DNA of 64,000 nucleotides. It comes from Lentisphaeria bacterium (GTDB lineage: Bacteria; Verrucomicrobiota; Lentisphaeria; Victivallales; UBA1829). The stretch spans positions 20,639 through 84,638 of the forward strand of contig DPDG01000062.1 of the NCBI GenBank assembly GCA_003526375.1, written 5' to 3'. The notes below the pieces were generated by a model, which saw nothing but the letters and a program-made list of their open reading frames with translations, did not search any database and was not told where the DNA came from. A program made the translations under genes and the position numbers. This document shows, one piece after another, positions 8,822 through 17,818 of this stretch; positions within the stretch are counted from its first letter, which is position 1, and the number at the start of each line of letters is the position of its first letter.

Positions 8822-10062
8822 AAATCCACTCATCAATTCTGTTGTCGCTTCTGACAATCGCTCTTGCCGCATCGGAAGCAAAATTAACAGTGAAAGCGTT
8901 ATCTCCTGGCTGTTTCGACCTTGAGATGCCGTTTAACGGAGAATATAAACTGGTACAGGAACTGCGTCCCGGCAGAAATGGACAGTTGAATTTTCGCAGA
9001 ACGACTCTGATGTCCCCAAAACGCTCCTACCGTATCTTCTACCACAGTGACGATGTCGCCCCTTGGAAACTCAATGATGTCTATCTGGGAGGCAATCACG
9101 GCGAACCGCGTTGCAAACTGCTCACGTTCAAACAGCCGCATGGACTTGCAGCCGTCGATCGGGGAACGGAGTTTACCGATGAAGACGGAAAGAAATTTTA
9201 CCTGTACCAGATACGCAGCGCAAAACAGGCGGTATTCATTCCCGAGAATCTCGGAAAAAAGGATCGCTGGTATTTCAGTTTCAGCAATCCCAAAGGCAGA
9301 CTGCGCGGTAAAACACATACGCTTCATGATTATTCCGTCTCTCTGCATCAGCTTTTTCCTGCGCTCCGTTTTGCGGAACGCCAATATCTTGCAGATGGAA
9401 AAAGCGTCTCGCCCGGCGAAAACATTCAGGCAAAAGTGTTTACCGTCAGAGAAGTCTCCGACATCATTGCGCCCGATGCGGTGCTGAATGAACTCCTGGA
9501 TCATCCCGGCAGTGAAATAAGAGCAGATGCTCCCGGCCTGGATTCGGTTCTCACGCAGACAATTACTTACACATTCACACCCGATGGACGCTGTGTCATC
9601 GACCATCAGGCGGAAATGAAGCGTGAAGCATATATCAGTGCAACCGGCTTTGTACAGGCCGCCAGACTGGACAGTTCCGGATACGCAACCCATCGTTTGA
9701 TTATTGAAGGAGTCCTTCCTGTTGACGGCATTGACTTTGCCGCCGGAATCGATTACAGCAGGAAACTCTCAAAAACCATTTACATCAAGAGGGAACACTG
9801 CAAAGTCCCAGGGCATTTCCCCGTTCGATTCTTGCAGATTCTTGAAGGAAACGGAGCTCCGTCTCTCGGTTTCGCCATCGGATACATGACGGATGCGGGG
9901 CTTGGAATTCCGGCAGAACGTGCAAAGCATACGGATACCGGGCTTTTTCTTTACCATCGCACCGGAAAAATCTATCCATGGGCAATTAACAGTAAACTCT
10001 TCAAACCAGGCGAGAAAATTCACTGCCGTACCTACCGTCATTACTTTGTCCCGGAAAAATGA
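8818..10062 (+). CDS. secreted protein of unknown function
   Basis: A 414-aa protein with a signal peptide (MKIHSSILLSLLTIALAASEA). I do not recognise the mature part, which is rich in beta-strand-like segments without an obvious catalytic motif. Its start codon overlaps the stop of the LamG protein in ATGA, so the two are translationally coupled and probably act on the same extracellular substrate. The corresponding slot in the second operon of this type (31801-32697) is also filled by a secreted unknown protein, though the two share no clear motif by eye. Confidence 0.7.
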   Translation: MKIHSSILLSLLTIALAASEAKLTVKALSPGCFDLEMPFNGEYKLVQELRPGRNGQLNFRRTTLMSPKRSYRIFYHSDDVAPWKLNDVYLGGNHGEPRCKLLTFKQPHGLAAVDRGTEFTDEDGKKFYLYQIRSAKQAVFIPENLGKKDRWYFSFSNPKGRLRGKTHTLHDYSVSLHQLFPALRFAERQYLADGKSVSPGENIQAKVFTVREVSDIIAPDAVLNELLDHPGSEIRADAPGLDSVLTQTITYTFTPDGRCVIDHQAEMKREAYISATGFVQAARLDSSGYATHRLIIEGVLPVDGIDFAAGIDYSRKLSKTIYIKREHCKVPGHFPVRFLQILEGNGAPSLGFAIGYMTDAGLGIPAERAKHTDTGLFLYHRTGKIYPWAINSKLFKPGEKIHCRTYRHYFVPEK

Positions 10063-10073
10063 CAGCAGGAGAG

Positions 10074-10129
10074 AATAATAAAAGACTTGAAGAACACGGA
10101 AGGCGGACTGCCTTGCGGTTCTTCAAGTC
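10074..10129 (-). terminator. intrinsic terminator of glnS
   Basis: Perfect 12-base arms GACTTGAAGAAC (10084-10095) and GTTCTTCAAGTC (10118-10129) enclose an inner AAGGC/GCCTT stem. Read on the minus strand the hairpin is followed by CTTTTATTATT. It lies between convergent genes and may also slow transcription from the plus strand. Confidence 0.7.
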
Positions 10130-10145
10130 ATGAGACGATCGCCGG

Positions 10146-11840
10146 TCAATTCTTTTTGGCTTCGATCTTCGCCCAGGAATCCTTCAGTTGGACAGTGCGG
10201 TTGAACACCGGTTTTTCTTCAAACTCATCCTTGCTGTCCACACAGAAATAACCGATCCGCTCAAACTGAAAACGATCCCCTTTCTTCGCTTCTTTCAGGG
10301 ACGGCTCCATCATGGCGCCACGGACAATTTTCAGGGAATCGGGATTCAGGTAACTGCGGTAGTCCTCGCCCTCGGGAATATCTCCGACATTCTCAACCGT
10401 AAACAGACGGTCATACAATCTGACTTCCGTATTGAAGGCGTGTTTCGCGGAAACCCAGTGAATCGTTCCCTTGACCTTGCGTCCGTCGGGAGCATTGCCG
10501 CCCCTGGTCTCGGGATCGTAGGTGCAGTGAACCGCCGTGATCTCTCCGTTCCCGTCCCTGTCCACAGAGACGCATTTCACGAAATACGCATAACGGAGGC
10601 GCACTTCGGCTCCGGGAGCAAGACGGTAGAACTTCTTCGGCGCCTCCTCGCGGAAATCGTCGCGTTCAATATAAAGAACTTTCGAGAACGGGACTTTTCT
10701 GGTGCCGTCTTCCGGATTCTCCGGATTGTTGACCGCGTCCATCTCCTCGACCAGATCATCGGGATAATTGTCAAGAATCACCTTCAGCGGATTCATGACA
10801 ACCATGACGCGCTTCGCGGTCTTGTTCAGATTCTCGCGGATATAATATTCCAGCAGGGAGAGATCCGTGAGGCTGTTGTATTTCGTCACTCCGATTCCCT
10901 CGCAGAAAGCACGGATTGCCTCCGGCGGGACACCGCGGCGGCGGAGACCGGAAATCGTCGGCATACGCGGATCATCCCAGCCGGACACATTGTGTTCCTT
11001 CACGAGTTCCAGCAGCTTGCGCTTGCTCATGACCGTATTCGTCAGGTTCAGGCGAGCAAACTCAATCTGCTGCGGACGCGGCGCGGGAACCAGGCTCTCC
11101 AGAAGCCAGTCGTAGAACGGACGGTGAATCTCGAACTCCAAAGTGCAGATCGAGTGGGTGATGTGTTCGATCGCATCCTCCAGCGGATGTGCGAAATCAT
11201 ACATCGGATAGATGCACCATTGATCGCCGCTTCTGTGATGGGACGTATGCCGGATACGGTAAATGACCGGATCGCGCATGTGAATGTTCGGAGACGCCAT
11301 ATCGATCTTGGCACGCAGAACTTTGGAACCGTCTTCAAATTCCCCGGCGCGCATACGGGCAAACAGATCAAGGTTTTCTTCAACGGAACGGTTGCGGTAG
11401 GGACTCTCTTTTCCGGGAGCCGTCAATGTGCCGCGGTATTCGCGCATCTCGGTATCGGAAAGTTCGCAGACATACGCCTTGCCGAGCTTGATCAACTGAA
11501 CGGCATACTCATAAAACTTCTCGAAATAATCCGAAGCGAAGAACAGTTTGTCCTTCCAGTCCGCGCCGAGCCAGCGGACATCCTCCATGATGGACTCCAC
11601 GTATTCGGTGTCCTCTTTGGTCGGATTCGTATCGTCGAAGCGGAGGTGGAACGTGCCGTTGTATTTCTGCGCGGTGCCGTAGTTCAGGCAGATCGACTTT
11701 GCATGGCCGATATGAAGGTATCCGTTCGGTTCCGGGGGGAAACGGGTTACGATCCTGCCGTCGGATTTGCCAGTCTTGATCTCCCCGTCGATCATCTCAT
11801 GAATGAAATTGGATGCGGGAGCAGTTTCATTGTCGCTCAT
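10146..11840 (-). CDS. glnS: glutaminyl-tRNA synthetase
   Basis: A 564-aa cytoplasmic class I aminoacyl-tRNA synthetase that charges tRNA-Gln. The HIGH motif is at residues 43-46 in PPEPNGYLHIGHAKS and the KMSKS-equivalent VMSKRKL is near residue 270. FDDTNPTKED, GSDQWCIYPMYDFAHP-type segments and the C-terminal beta-barrel region are present, at the usual bacterial length. Start ATG 11840 follows AGGAG. It is the last gene of a minus-strand run behind the diadenylate cyclase and YbbR genes, with a 20-base gap to the YbbR gene. A bacterium with GlnRS need not rely on the amidotransferase route for Gln-tRNA. Confidence 0.96.
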   Translation of the reverse strand: MSDNETAPASNFIHEMIDGEIKTGKSDGRIVTRFPPEPNGYLHIGHAKSICLNYGTAQKYNGTFHLRFDDTNPTKEDTEYVESIMEDVRWLGADWKDKLFFASDYFEKFYEYAVQLIKLGKAYVCELSDTEMREYRGTLTAPGKESPYRNRSVEENLDLFARMRAGEFEDGSKVLRAKIDMASPNIHMRDPVIYRIRHTSHHRSGDQWCIYPMYDFAHPLEDAIEHITHSICTLEFEIHRPFYDWLLESLVPAPRPQQIEFARLNLTNTVMSKRKLLELVKEHNVSGWDDPRMPTISGLRRRGVPPEAIRAFCEGIGVTKYNSLTDLSLLEYYIRENLNKTAKRVMVVMNPLKVILDNYPDDLVEEMDAVNNPENPEDGTRKVPFSKVLYIERDDFREEAPKKFYRLAPGAEVRLRYAYFVKCVSVDRDGNGEITAVHCTYDPETRGGNAPDGRKVKGTIHWVSAKHAFNTEVRLYDRLFTVENVGDIPEGEDYRSYLNPDSLKIVRGAMMEPSLKEAKKGDRFQFERIGYFCVDSKDEFEEKPVFNRTVQLKDSWAKIEAKKN

Positions 11841-11860
11841 ATCTAAAAAACTCCTGTCGT

Positions 11861-12865
11861 TTATTTCGCCGCCGATTTTTCAATTTTGACGCTGATGGAC
11901 TCCGGATAAATACTCCGGATGTTCACGCCGTCACGGTCGGACCAGCATTTCACTGAAACATTATAAAGTCCCGGCTTGTCGAACCGGGAAATATCGACAT
12001 ACGGCTTCAAATCATCTTTGCGCATCGTTTCGATCAGGTTTTTCAAACCGCTGACCGTGATCTCGACATTCGGCGATGAGACAATCTCATATTCAAGATT
12101 CGTCCTGTCCGTCGAGGAAGCCAGCACACGGACCGGCACCGCCGAAAAGCGCCTCTGCTCGTGGGAACGTATCACTTCGACCTGCGCCATCACGGTCAGC
12201 GGACTGACCGTCAACGCCTGACTCTTGTCCAGAGCCAGATCCACCATGTAATCGAAGTTCTGCGTAATGCCTCCCAGGGGAATCGGTTTGGTCTTGATGT
12301 CAGTGATCCCCCGCAGGATCGACGACGCCCCTTCGATCCTGACCATTTTCGGGTTCAGCGAAACTTTGCCGATGGCATAGCCGGACGGCAGTCCGGGCTT
12401 GGATTCAAAATCCGGAGTCACCTCTACCATTTTGCTCACCAGCGGGTTGACGGCAAGATTGAACTTGCTCGGCGATACGGAAACGGGACTCGTGCCGAAC
12501 GGAGTCTTGATGTCCCGCAGGGAAATCGTAAGCGGATAAATATTCGAGCCGCTTTTATAGAGAGAGGGGACCACCCTCACATCAATGGAAATGTCATTCT
12601 CCGTCACCCCCTGCGTCACCATCTTGCTGCCGTTCAGCTTGACCGTCACAAAACGCGGCGCGTCATCCATCAGCACCAGATTGTCCGGCATCGTGATCCG
12701 CACCGGCACATCTTTGATATAGACATGGGAATCGACCTTGTTCCTGACCGATCCGTAAATCAGCGTGGAAAGAAACAGTGCGGCAAGTTTCCGCCCGATG
12801 TTCTCTTTGAAAAACATCGGAACCCTGTCCCATACCCGCCTCCAGAAATTTCTACTTGATGACAT
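11861..12865 (-). CDS. YbbR-domain protein (CdaR-like partner of diadenylate cyclase)
   Basis: A 334-aa protein with one N-terminal membrane helix (KLAALFLSTLIYG) followed by about three YbbR repeats (segments such as VRITMPDNLVLMDDAPRFVTVKLNG and VRIEGASSILRGITDIKT). It should face the periplasm. In Firmicutes the equivalent CdaR modulates the cyclase CdaA, and the two genes are adjacent here as well. Two ATG codons at 12868 and 12865 follow AGGAGG; 12865 has the better six-base spacing. The start overlaps the cyclase stop by 14 bases, which points to coupled translation. Confidence 0.85.
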   Translation of the reverse strand: MSSSRNFWRRVWDRVPMFFKENIGRKLAALFLSTLIYGSVRNKVDSHVYIKDVPVRITMPDNLVLMDDAPRFVTVKLNGSKMVTQGVTENDISIDVRVVPSLYKSGSNIYPLTISLRDIKTPFGTSPVSVSPSKFNLAVNPLVSKMVEVTPDFESKPGLPSGYAIGKVSLNPKMVRIEGASSILRGITDIKTKPIPLGGITQNFDYMVDLALDKSQALTVSPLTVMAQVEVIRSHEQRRFSAVPVRVLASSTDRTNLEYEIVSSPNVEITVSGLKNLIETMRKDDLKPYVDISRFDKPGLYNVSVKCWSDRDGVNIRSIYPESISVKIEKSAAK

Positions 12866-13736
12866 CATGATCCTCCTCGTCATCCACGGAACTCAACGCA
12901 AGAGTCTTCTGATCGTCCAGATCGCTGAATTTCTCGTAAATCGAACTGACCTGCTTCGGATCGATCAGCATCTTCTTCAGGAAAGCCAGCAGATCCGTCT
13001 CGGACAGATTGCGGATCAGGCGTCCGCGGTAAGCCACGCTGATGGTTCCCGTTTCCTCGGAGACAACCACGGCGACCGCGTCCGTCTCCTCCGTCACGCC
13101 GATTGCGGCGCGGTGACGTGTCCCGAAGTCACGGGTCCCGGTCTCATCCTGCGAAAGCGGCAGAATCGCGTGTGCGGCGGCGATAATGCCCTGCCGCACA
13201 ATCACAGCACCGTCATGGAGCGGTGAATTCGGGTAGAAGATGGACTGCACCAGCAGGGAATTGATTTTGGTTTCCAGCGCAACGGCGCTGTTGATGATCG
13301 CCGCCATACCGATCTGGCGCTCGAAAATGATCAGTGCGCCGCAGCGGCGGAACGACATCTGCATCACGGCGCTCACGATCTCCTCGATCGCCTCTTTCTG
13401 TTCAATCTTCTTATGCCGTCCGATATGACTGCCGAGCTGTGCGAATGCGCGCCGGAGTTCCGGCTGGAAAATCACGATCATAGCCGTGGAGAAAACGGTC
13501 CACAGGTTTTCCAGAAGCCAGCCGAAGACTTCCAGATTCAGCGTAAGGCTCAGGAAAGTCGTAAACAGCAGGATCATGATAATGCCGGCAAGCACGCTCA
13601 CGGCACGGGTCCCGCGCAGGAAGTAAAGGACAAAATAGATCATCACGGTGATGATCGCGAATTCCACTGCATTTTTCGCGTATCCCCATCCCTGAATAAT
13701 CAGATTTGAAATATCGTTGATACTTTCCATTCCCAT
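12852..13736 (-). CDS. cdaA: diadenylate cyclase, CdaA type
   Basis: A 294-aa membrane enzyme that makes cyclic di-AMP from two ATP. About three N-terminal membrane helices (AVEFAIITVMIYFVLYFL, SVLAGIIMILLFTTFL, VFSTAMIVIF) precede a DisA_N domain with the catalytic DGA motif (SPLHDGAVIV) and the RHR motif (GTRHRAAIGV). The frame is open to 13790, but ATG 13736 (MGMESIND) starts close to the first helix; ATG 13730 is an alternative. It lies upstream of and overlaps the YbbR partner. A C-terminal acidic tail (LSSVDDEEDHDVIK) follows the domain. Confidence 0.92.
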   Translation of the reverse strand: MGMESINDISNLIIQGWGYAKNAVEFAIITVMIYFVLYFLRGTRAVSVLAGIIMILLFTTFLSLTLNLEVFGWLLENLWTVFSTAMIVIFQPELRRAFAQLGSHIGRHKKIEQKEAIEEIVSAVMQMSFRRCGALIIFERQIGMAAIINSAVALETKINSLLVQSIFYPNSPLHDGAVIVRQGIIAAAHAILPLSQDETGTRDFGTRHRAAIGVTEETDAVAVVVSEETGTISVAYRGRLIRNLSETDLLAFLKKMLIDPKQVSSIYEKFSDLDDQKTLALSSVDDEEDHDVIK

Positions 13737-13880
13737 TTGCAAAACCGCCTTTATTGATGATACGTGAAGTAATATAAACGCGAAAATCAAAAATGCAGTT
13801 CAGATTCAGACTTTTTTACAAATATTTTAGCCGCAGGGCGCCACCGCTTTTTCCCCGGAATAAGAGAAACGAAGCCTTCT

Positions 13881-14846
13881 TCAATCGGGCAGAGCGACAT
13901 CCACCAGTTCATCGGTAATGTCTTCCAAAGTCAGCAGCCCGGCGATTTTGCCGTCGCCGCCTTTGACGAAGATCATATGCGACTTCGCCCGGATCATCGT
14001 CTGCAACGCCTGAAGAAGCGTCACATCCGGGTTAATCAGAATCAGTTCACGCGCCATCGAGGTAAAGTCGGAAGATTTCTCGCCATGCGCCAGAGCGAAT
14101 TTCTTATGATTGATCGTCCCGATGATCGAATCGATGGAGTCCTCCGAACAGAGCGGATAACGGGTATTCGTCAGCACGCCGCCGAGACGCTTCTCGTTCT
14201 CCTCAAGGGATATGCCGTTGATGATGTAACGAATTTTATCACGCGGAATCATGGCGGTCGTCGCGGGAGAGTGGCTCAGCCGGATCGCATTCACGATGAT
14301 GTTCTCCTGCTCCATGCCGATCGCTTTTCCGGCGCGCGCCATGGATGCAAGCGTCAGGATATCGGCGCTTGTCACCTGCGATCCTTCGGATTTCGCTTTG
14401 AAAGGTTTCGTGAACCACTCCGTCAGCAGAATAACGGGATGCAGGATTTTCGTGGCATACTCCAGCGGAGCGGTCAGCAGCGGGGCGATGAAGCGGCAGT
14501 AACCGACACCTATGATCTTCGGGAGGATTTCGGTCCCGAAAAGAATCGCAACCGTCATGCCGAGAGAAAAAGTCCAAAGCCATTTTTCGCCGAACACTTT
14601 GATGAACGCAGCACTCGCCACCACGGAACCGCCCGTATTGGCTACCGTATTCAGAATCAGGATCGCCGCGATGGGGCGCCCGATATTGCTTTTCATGCGT
14701 TTCCATGCGGCGATCACAGCCGGTGAAGTCCGATTCCGCCCCGATGCCAGCGAATTGACGTTGATGCTCAGCAGGACAGCCTCCGCCATGGAACAGAGGA
14801 AAGAAACGGACAGGACGATCACAACACTTAAAATAAGAAACAACAT
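13881..14846 (-). CDS. CNNM/CorC-type membrane protein with CBS domains
   Basis: A 321-aa protein of the hemolysin-C/CorC family. The N-terminal half (DUF21/CNNM) has about three or four helices, including SVVIVLSVSFLCSMAEAVLLS with the typical MAEA motif and PIAAILILNTVANTGGS. The C-terminal half has paired CBS-like segments ending AGLLTLEDITDELV. These proteins are linked to magnesium or cobalt homeostasis. The upstream in-frame TTG at 14879 was rejected; ATG 14846 follows GGGAG at about 10 bases. It may share a transcript with cdaA across a 145-base gap, which is not shown. Confidence 0.85.
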   Translation of the reverse strand: MLFLILSVVIVLSVSFLCSMAEAVLLSINVNSLASGRNRTSPAVIAAWKRMKSNIGRPIAAILILNTVANTGGSVVASAAFIKVFGEKWLWTFSLGMTVAILFGTEILPKIIGVGYCRFIAPLLTAPLEYATKILHPVILLTEWFTKPFKAKSEGSQVTSADILTLASMARAGKAIGMEQENIIVNAIRLSHSPATTAMIPRDKIRYIINGISLEENEKRLGGVLTNTRYPLCSEDSIDSIIGTINHKKFALAHGEKSSDFTSMARELILINPDVTLLQALQTMIRAKSHMIFVKGGDGKIAGLLTLEDITDELVDVALPD

Positions 14847-15020
14847 AATAAGAAAGCTCCCAGATTCTCTTTTTCTCAAGGAATCCGCACAGAAGGATAT
14901 TCCCCAACGGCTCCATGCCCCCCTTTTTCAGTGTTTGTAATTTACTTCTCTTTTACGGCTCTTCAAGTTTTTTAAAAATATTTTTTGAGTTCAAAATCAC
15001 CTTTTTATCTTCTTCCGGAA

Positions 15021-15042
15021 GGGAAAATACAGCGATTTTCCC
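15021..15042. other. inverted repeat upstream of the capsid module
   Basis: GGGAAAAT (15021-15028) and ATTTTCCC (15035-15042) form an 8-base-pair stem with a 6-base loop, about 50 bases before the portal gene. It could be a terminator or an operator; there is no clean T-run to decide. Confidence 0.35.
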
Positions 15043-15090
15043 ATCATTTTGTTTGACGCTTGCAGAATAGTAAACACAGGAGATTTTCTC

Positions 15091-16365
15091 ATGACAACAA
15101 AAAAAGAAACAGCAGCACTGACGCCGGTTATGAAATACCGGGCACCGTCCGGACTTTCCCACGAGGAGAGGGTCCGCAAAAACATCAGGTCCGTCCCCCG
15201 GAACACAAGCGCGGAATTCGACGAATTCACCTGCTCCTGGGATGCCCTGGCCAACCCGAAACTGACTGCGGGGCTGATCCGGCGCCTGCTCTCCGCGGCA
15301 AACGAAGGCGCACCGTCCGAACTGGCGGCGCTCTACCGGAACCTGCTAGAAAAGGAGCCGACGGTCACTGCCCACATGCAGACCCGCATCCTTGCGGTTC
15401 TGGCGTGCGACTGGACGATTCAGGGAACCGATGCAAGACGCACAGCCGAAGTCCGGGCGATTCTTGAAAAAGCCGGACTCCATGCACTGATGCGGCACCT
15501 GCTGGATGCTCTGGCGCTCGGCTACTCCGGCGCGGCAATCATCTGGGGCGAAGGCGGCGCGGACATCTCCGCATTCAGGAAAGTCGATCCCTCCAACTGG
15601 CAGTTCGACCTGTCCGGCAATCCGGCGCTCATGACGGTATCCGGGAAAATCCGTTCTCTCGCGGAGTACCATCCCAACCAGTTCGTCCTGCACTCGCACA
15701 AGCTCCAGTCGGGAATCAGTTCACGCGGGGGGCTGCTCCGTCCGCTGGTCTGGCTCTACTTCTTCAAGCATTATGCGATGAGGGACCGGGCACGCTATCT
15801 CGAAAAATTCGGCATTCCGTTCATCATCGCAAAAATCCGCGACGACGATTTCGAGAATGAAAGTGTCCGTTCCGCCATCCTCCAGTCGCTTGCCAAGATC
15901 GGCTCCGACGGAACGGGCGTCGTGACGGAAGGCTCCGAACTCCAGATACTGAACCCCTCCGGCGGGACCTCCTCCGATTATCAGTCCTGGATGGACTACA
16001 TCGACAAACTGTTCGCCCTGCTCATCCTCGGTCAGACGGCATCCAGCGACAGCGCATCCGGATTCAGCAAGGGGCAGATTCAGGAGAACGTCCGCCGCGA
16101 CATCCTCGAAGCCGACTGCCGGAATCTCATGGAAACGGTCAACGCGCAGATTCTTGCGCCGCTCGAACGTTTCCGTTACGGCACGGCGGGAACACTCGCA
16201 TTCACGCTGGACTACTCCTCGCCGGAGAATCTGACGGAAAAAGCGCAGATCGTGAAAACACTCACGGACAGCGGATTTGCGCTCTCACCGGAATGGATCG
16301 AAAAAACATTCAAAATCGAACTCAGAAAACAATCAGACACAGAACAGAAAGGCAATATGAAATGA
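15091..16365 (+). CDS. Mu-like portal protein (DUF935, gp29-like)
   Basis: A 424-aa protein of the DUF935 family, the portal of Mu-type phages, which forms the DNA entry vertex of the head. Supporting segments are LLEKEPTVTAHMQTRILAVL, FFKHYAMRDRARYLEKFG and GQTASSDSASGFSKGQ, all typical of gp29 homologues. Length is slightly below the Mu protein (about 500 aa). Start ATG 15091 follows CAGGAG. It is the first gene of a five-gene head module; the terminase that normally precedes it is absent. The frame is intact, which argues against simple decay. ATGA overlap with the next gene. Confidence 0.85.
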   Translation: MTTKKETAALTPVMKYRAPSGLSHEERVRKNIRSVPRNTSAEFDEFTCSWDALANPKLTAGLIRRLLSAANEGAPSELAALYRNLLEKEPTVTAHMQTRILAVLACDWTIQGTDARRTAEVRAILEKAGLHALMRHLLDALALGYSGAAIIWGEGGADISAFRKVDPSNWQFDLSGNPALMTVSGKIRSLAEYHPNQFVLHSHKLQSGISSRGGLLRPLVWLYFFKHYAMRDRARYLEKFGIPFIIAKIRDDDFENESVRSAILQSLAKIGSDGTGVVTEGSELQILNPSGGTSSDYQSWMDYIDKLFALLILGQTASSDSASGFSKGQIQENVRRDILEADCRNLMETVNAQILAPLERFRYGTAGTLAFTLDYSSPENLTEKAQIVKTLTDSGFALSPEWIEKTFKIELRKQSDTEQKGNMK

Positions 16366-17381
16366 AACTCAGCAGACTGGCATTTTTCGACGGAACATCT
16401 CCGGTCGCGGACACCAATCTCCGCACACTGCCGGAGTCGATGCTCCTGATCCGCTACGGGAAAACGGCATTCACGAAAGGCGGCATACGCGGGGAATTCG
16501 ATTTCAGGGAAGAGGACGCCGACGGCGTGATCCGCGAATTCGCCTCGCGCGGACGGGATCTGGTCATCGACTTCGAACATCAGTCGCTCAGCGGCGGCAA
16601 AGCTCCGGCGGCAGGCTGGATCGGAGAACTTTACAAAAACGCCGAAGGACTCTGCGCAAAAGTCAAATACTGGACCAGAGAAGCCGAAAAGTTCCTCCTC
16701 AACGGCGAATACAGATATTTTTCACCGACACTTTATTTCTCCCGAAGCGGGAAAAATGTGTCGGCGATTCACTCGGTGGCACTGACGAACCATCCTGCGA
16801 TGCACATGATTCCGGCTCTCGCAGCCGACGACCTTGATTCCGCAGCAGATGACGCAAATCGGGAGCCGCAGCACACACACAACAACCTCATGAAAGGAAA
16901 AAACATGAACGGGATTCTGCAAAAACTCGGTCTCCTTTCTCTCGCAGACGCGGATCAGGAAGAACAGCAGGAAGCTGTCCTTCGCAAAATTGACGAACTG
17001 AACGCGGCGGCGGAGAAGGTCTCCACATTTCTCAAACTCTATGACCTCAAATCTCTCGAAGAGGCCGAAAGCAAACTCAACGAACTCATCGCGTCCGATG
17101 CAAAGGAAGCGGTGCGGGCGGCGTTCAGCGACGGCAAGCTCACGGAAAGCATGCGCCAGTGGGCGCAGGACTTCGCAATGAACGACCTGAATGCGTTTCA
17201 GGCATGGAGCGACGCCGCGCCGCGGATCGTTCCCGACAACAAGGACACCGAAGAAGCCCCCGCCAGAGAAAAGGAAGACGCGGAGGAACTCACACCGGAA
17301 GAAAATAAGATTGTCCGTCTGCTCGGACTCACGGAAAAACAGCTCAAAGCAATGAAAAAGAAGAAAGGAACATGCAAATGA
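16362..17381 (+). CDS. Mu-like prohead protease with scaffold domain (gpI/gp32-like)
   Basis: A 339-aa protein. The N-terminal 165 residues match the phage Mu I protease family (LVIDFEHQSLSGGKAPAAGW, RYFSPTLYFS, VALTNHPAM). After a short linker, residues about 180-339 begin with MKGKNMNGILQKLGLLS and continue as an acidic, helix-rich scaffold-like region. In Mu the scaffold is also made from an internal start, and the internal ATG 16905 (MNGILQK), preceded by GAAAGG, could serve that purpose. It overlaps the portal stop by ATGA and the next gene likewise. It would shape and mature the prohead. Confidence 0.82.
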   Translation: MKLSRLAFFDGTSPVADTNLRTLPESMLLIRYGKTAFTKGGIRGEFDFREEDADGVIREFASRGRDLVIDFEHQSLSGGKAPAAGWIGELYKNAEGLCAKVKYWTREAEKFLLNGEYRYFSPTLYFSRSGKNVSAIHSVALTNHPAMHMIPALAADDLDSAADDANREPQHTHNNLMKGKNMNGILQKLGLLSLADADQEEQQEAVLRKIDELNAAAEKVSTFLKLYDLKSLEEAESKLNELIASDAKEAVRAAFSDGKLTESMRQWAQDFAMNDLNAFQAWSDAAPRIVPDNKDTEEAPAREKEDAEELTPEENKIVRLLGLTEKQLKAMKKKKGTCK

Positions 17382-17800
17382 CTGCTCTCTCCAACGCAAG
17401 AAACACCACGGAAATCCTCTGCCACACGCAGAAACTTCATCGCACCAGAACCGTCAAGGACAATACAAAAATCTACACCGGCTCCATGGTTGCGATCAAC
17501 GGTTCGACCAACAAGGCGGAACCCGCCGCGGATGCCGCCGGGCTCATCGTCATCGGGCGCGCCGAAGGTTTTACCGCCGACGGCAGAGTAATCGCCAAAA
17601 GCGGCGTATTCAAATTCGACAATGCCTCCGCCGAAGCGGAAAAACTGACCCATGCGGACATCAATAAAACCGTCTACGCCATCGACGACCACACGGTCGG
17701 CAAAGCGGGCGGCACAAACAAGATCAAGGCGGGAATCCTCCGTGAAATCGATGCGGATTCCCAGGTCATCGTCGAAATCGGCAATCAGGTCATCGCATAA
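17378..17800 (+). CDS. phage head decoration-like protein
   Basis: A 140-aa protein in the position held by a small capsid-decoration or head-stabilising protein in Mu-like phages. Segments TGSMVAINGSTNKAEPAADAAGLIVIGRAEG and KAGILREIDADSQVIVEIGNQVIA are beta-rich and resemble DUF2190-type capsid-associated proteins; the family call is tentative. ATG 17378 overlaps the protease stop by ATGA, matching the preceding junction; ATG 17372 two codons upstream is an alternative. No cleavage or signal sequence is seen. Confidence 0.65.
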   Translation: MTALSNARNTTEILCHTQKLHRTRTVKDNTKIYTGSMVAINGSTNKAEPAADAAGLIVIGRAEGFTADGRVIAKSGVFKFDNASAEAEKLTHADINKTVYAIDDHTVGKAGGTNKIKAGILREIDADSQVIVEIGNQVIA

Positions 17801-17818
17801 CAGAAAGGTTTTCACAAT

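Noticed and set aside
15053..15080. TTGACG before the portal gene considered as a -35 element
   Set aside because: No acceptable -10 hexamer at 15-19 bases downstream.
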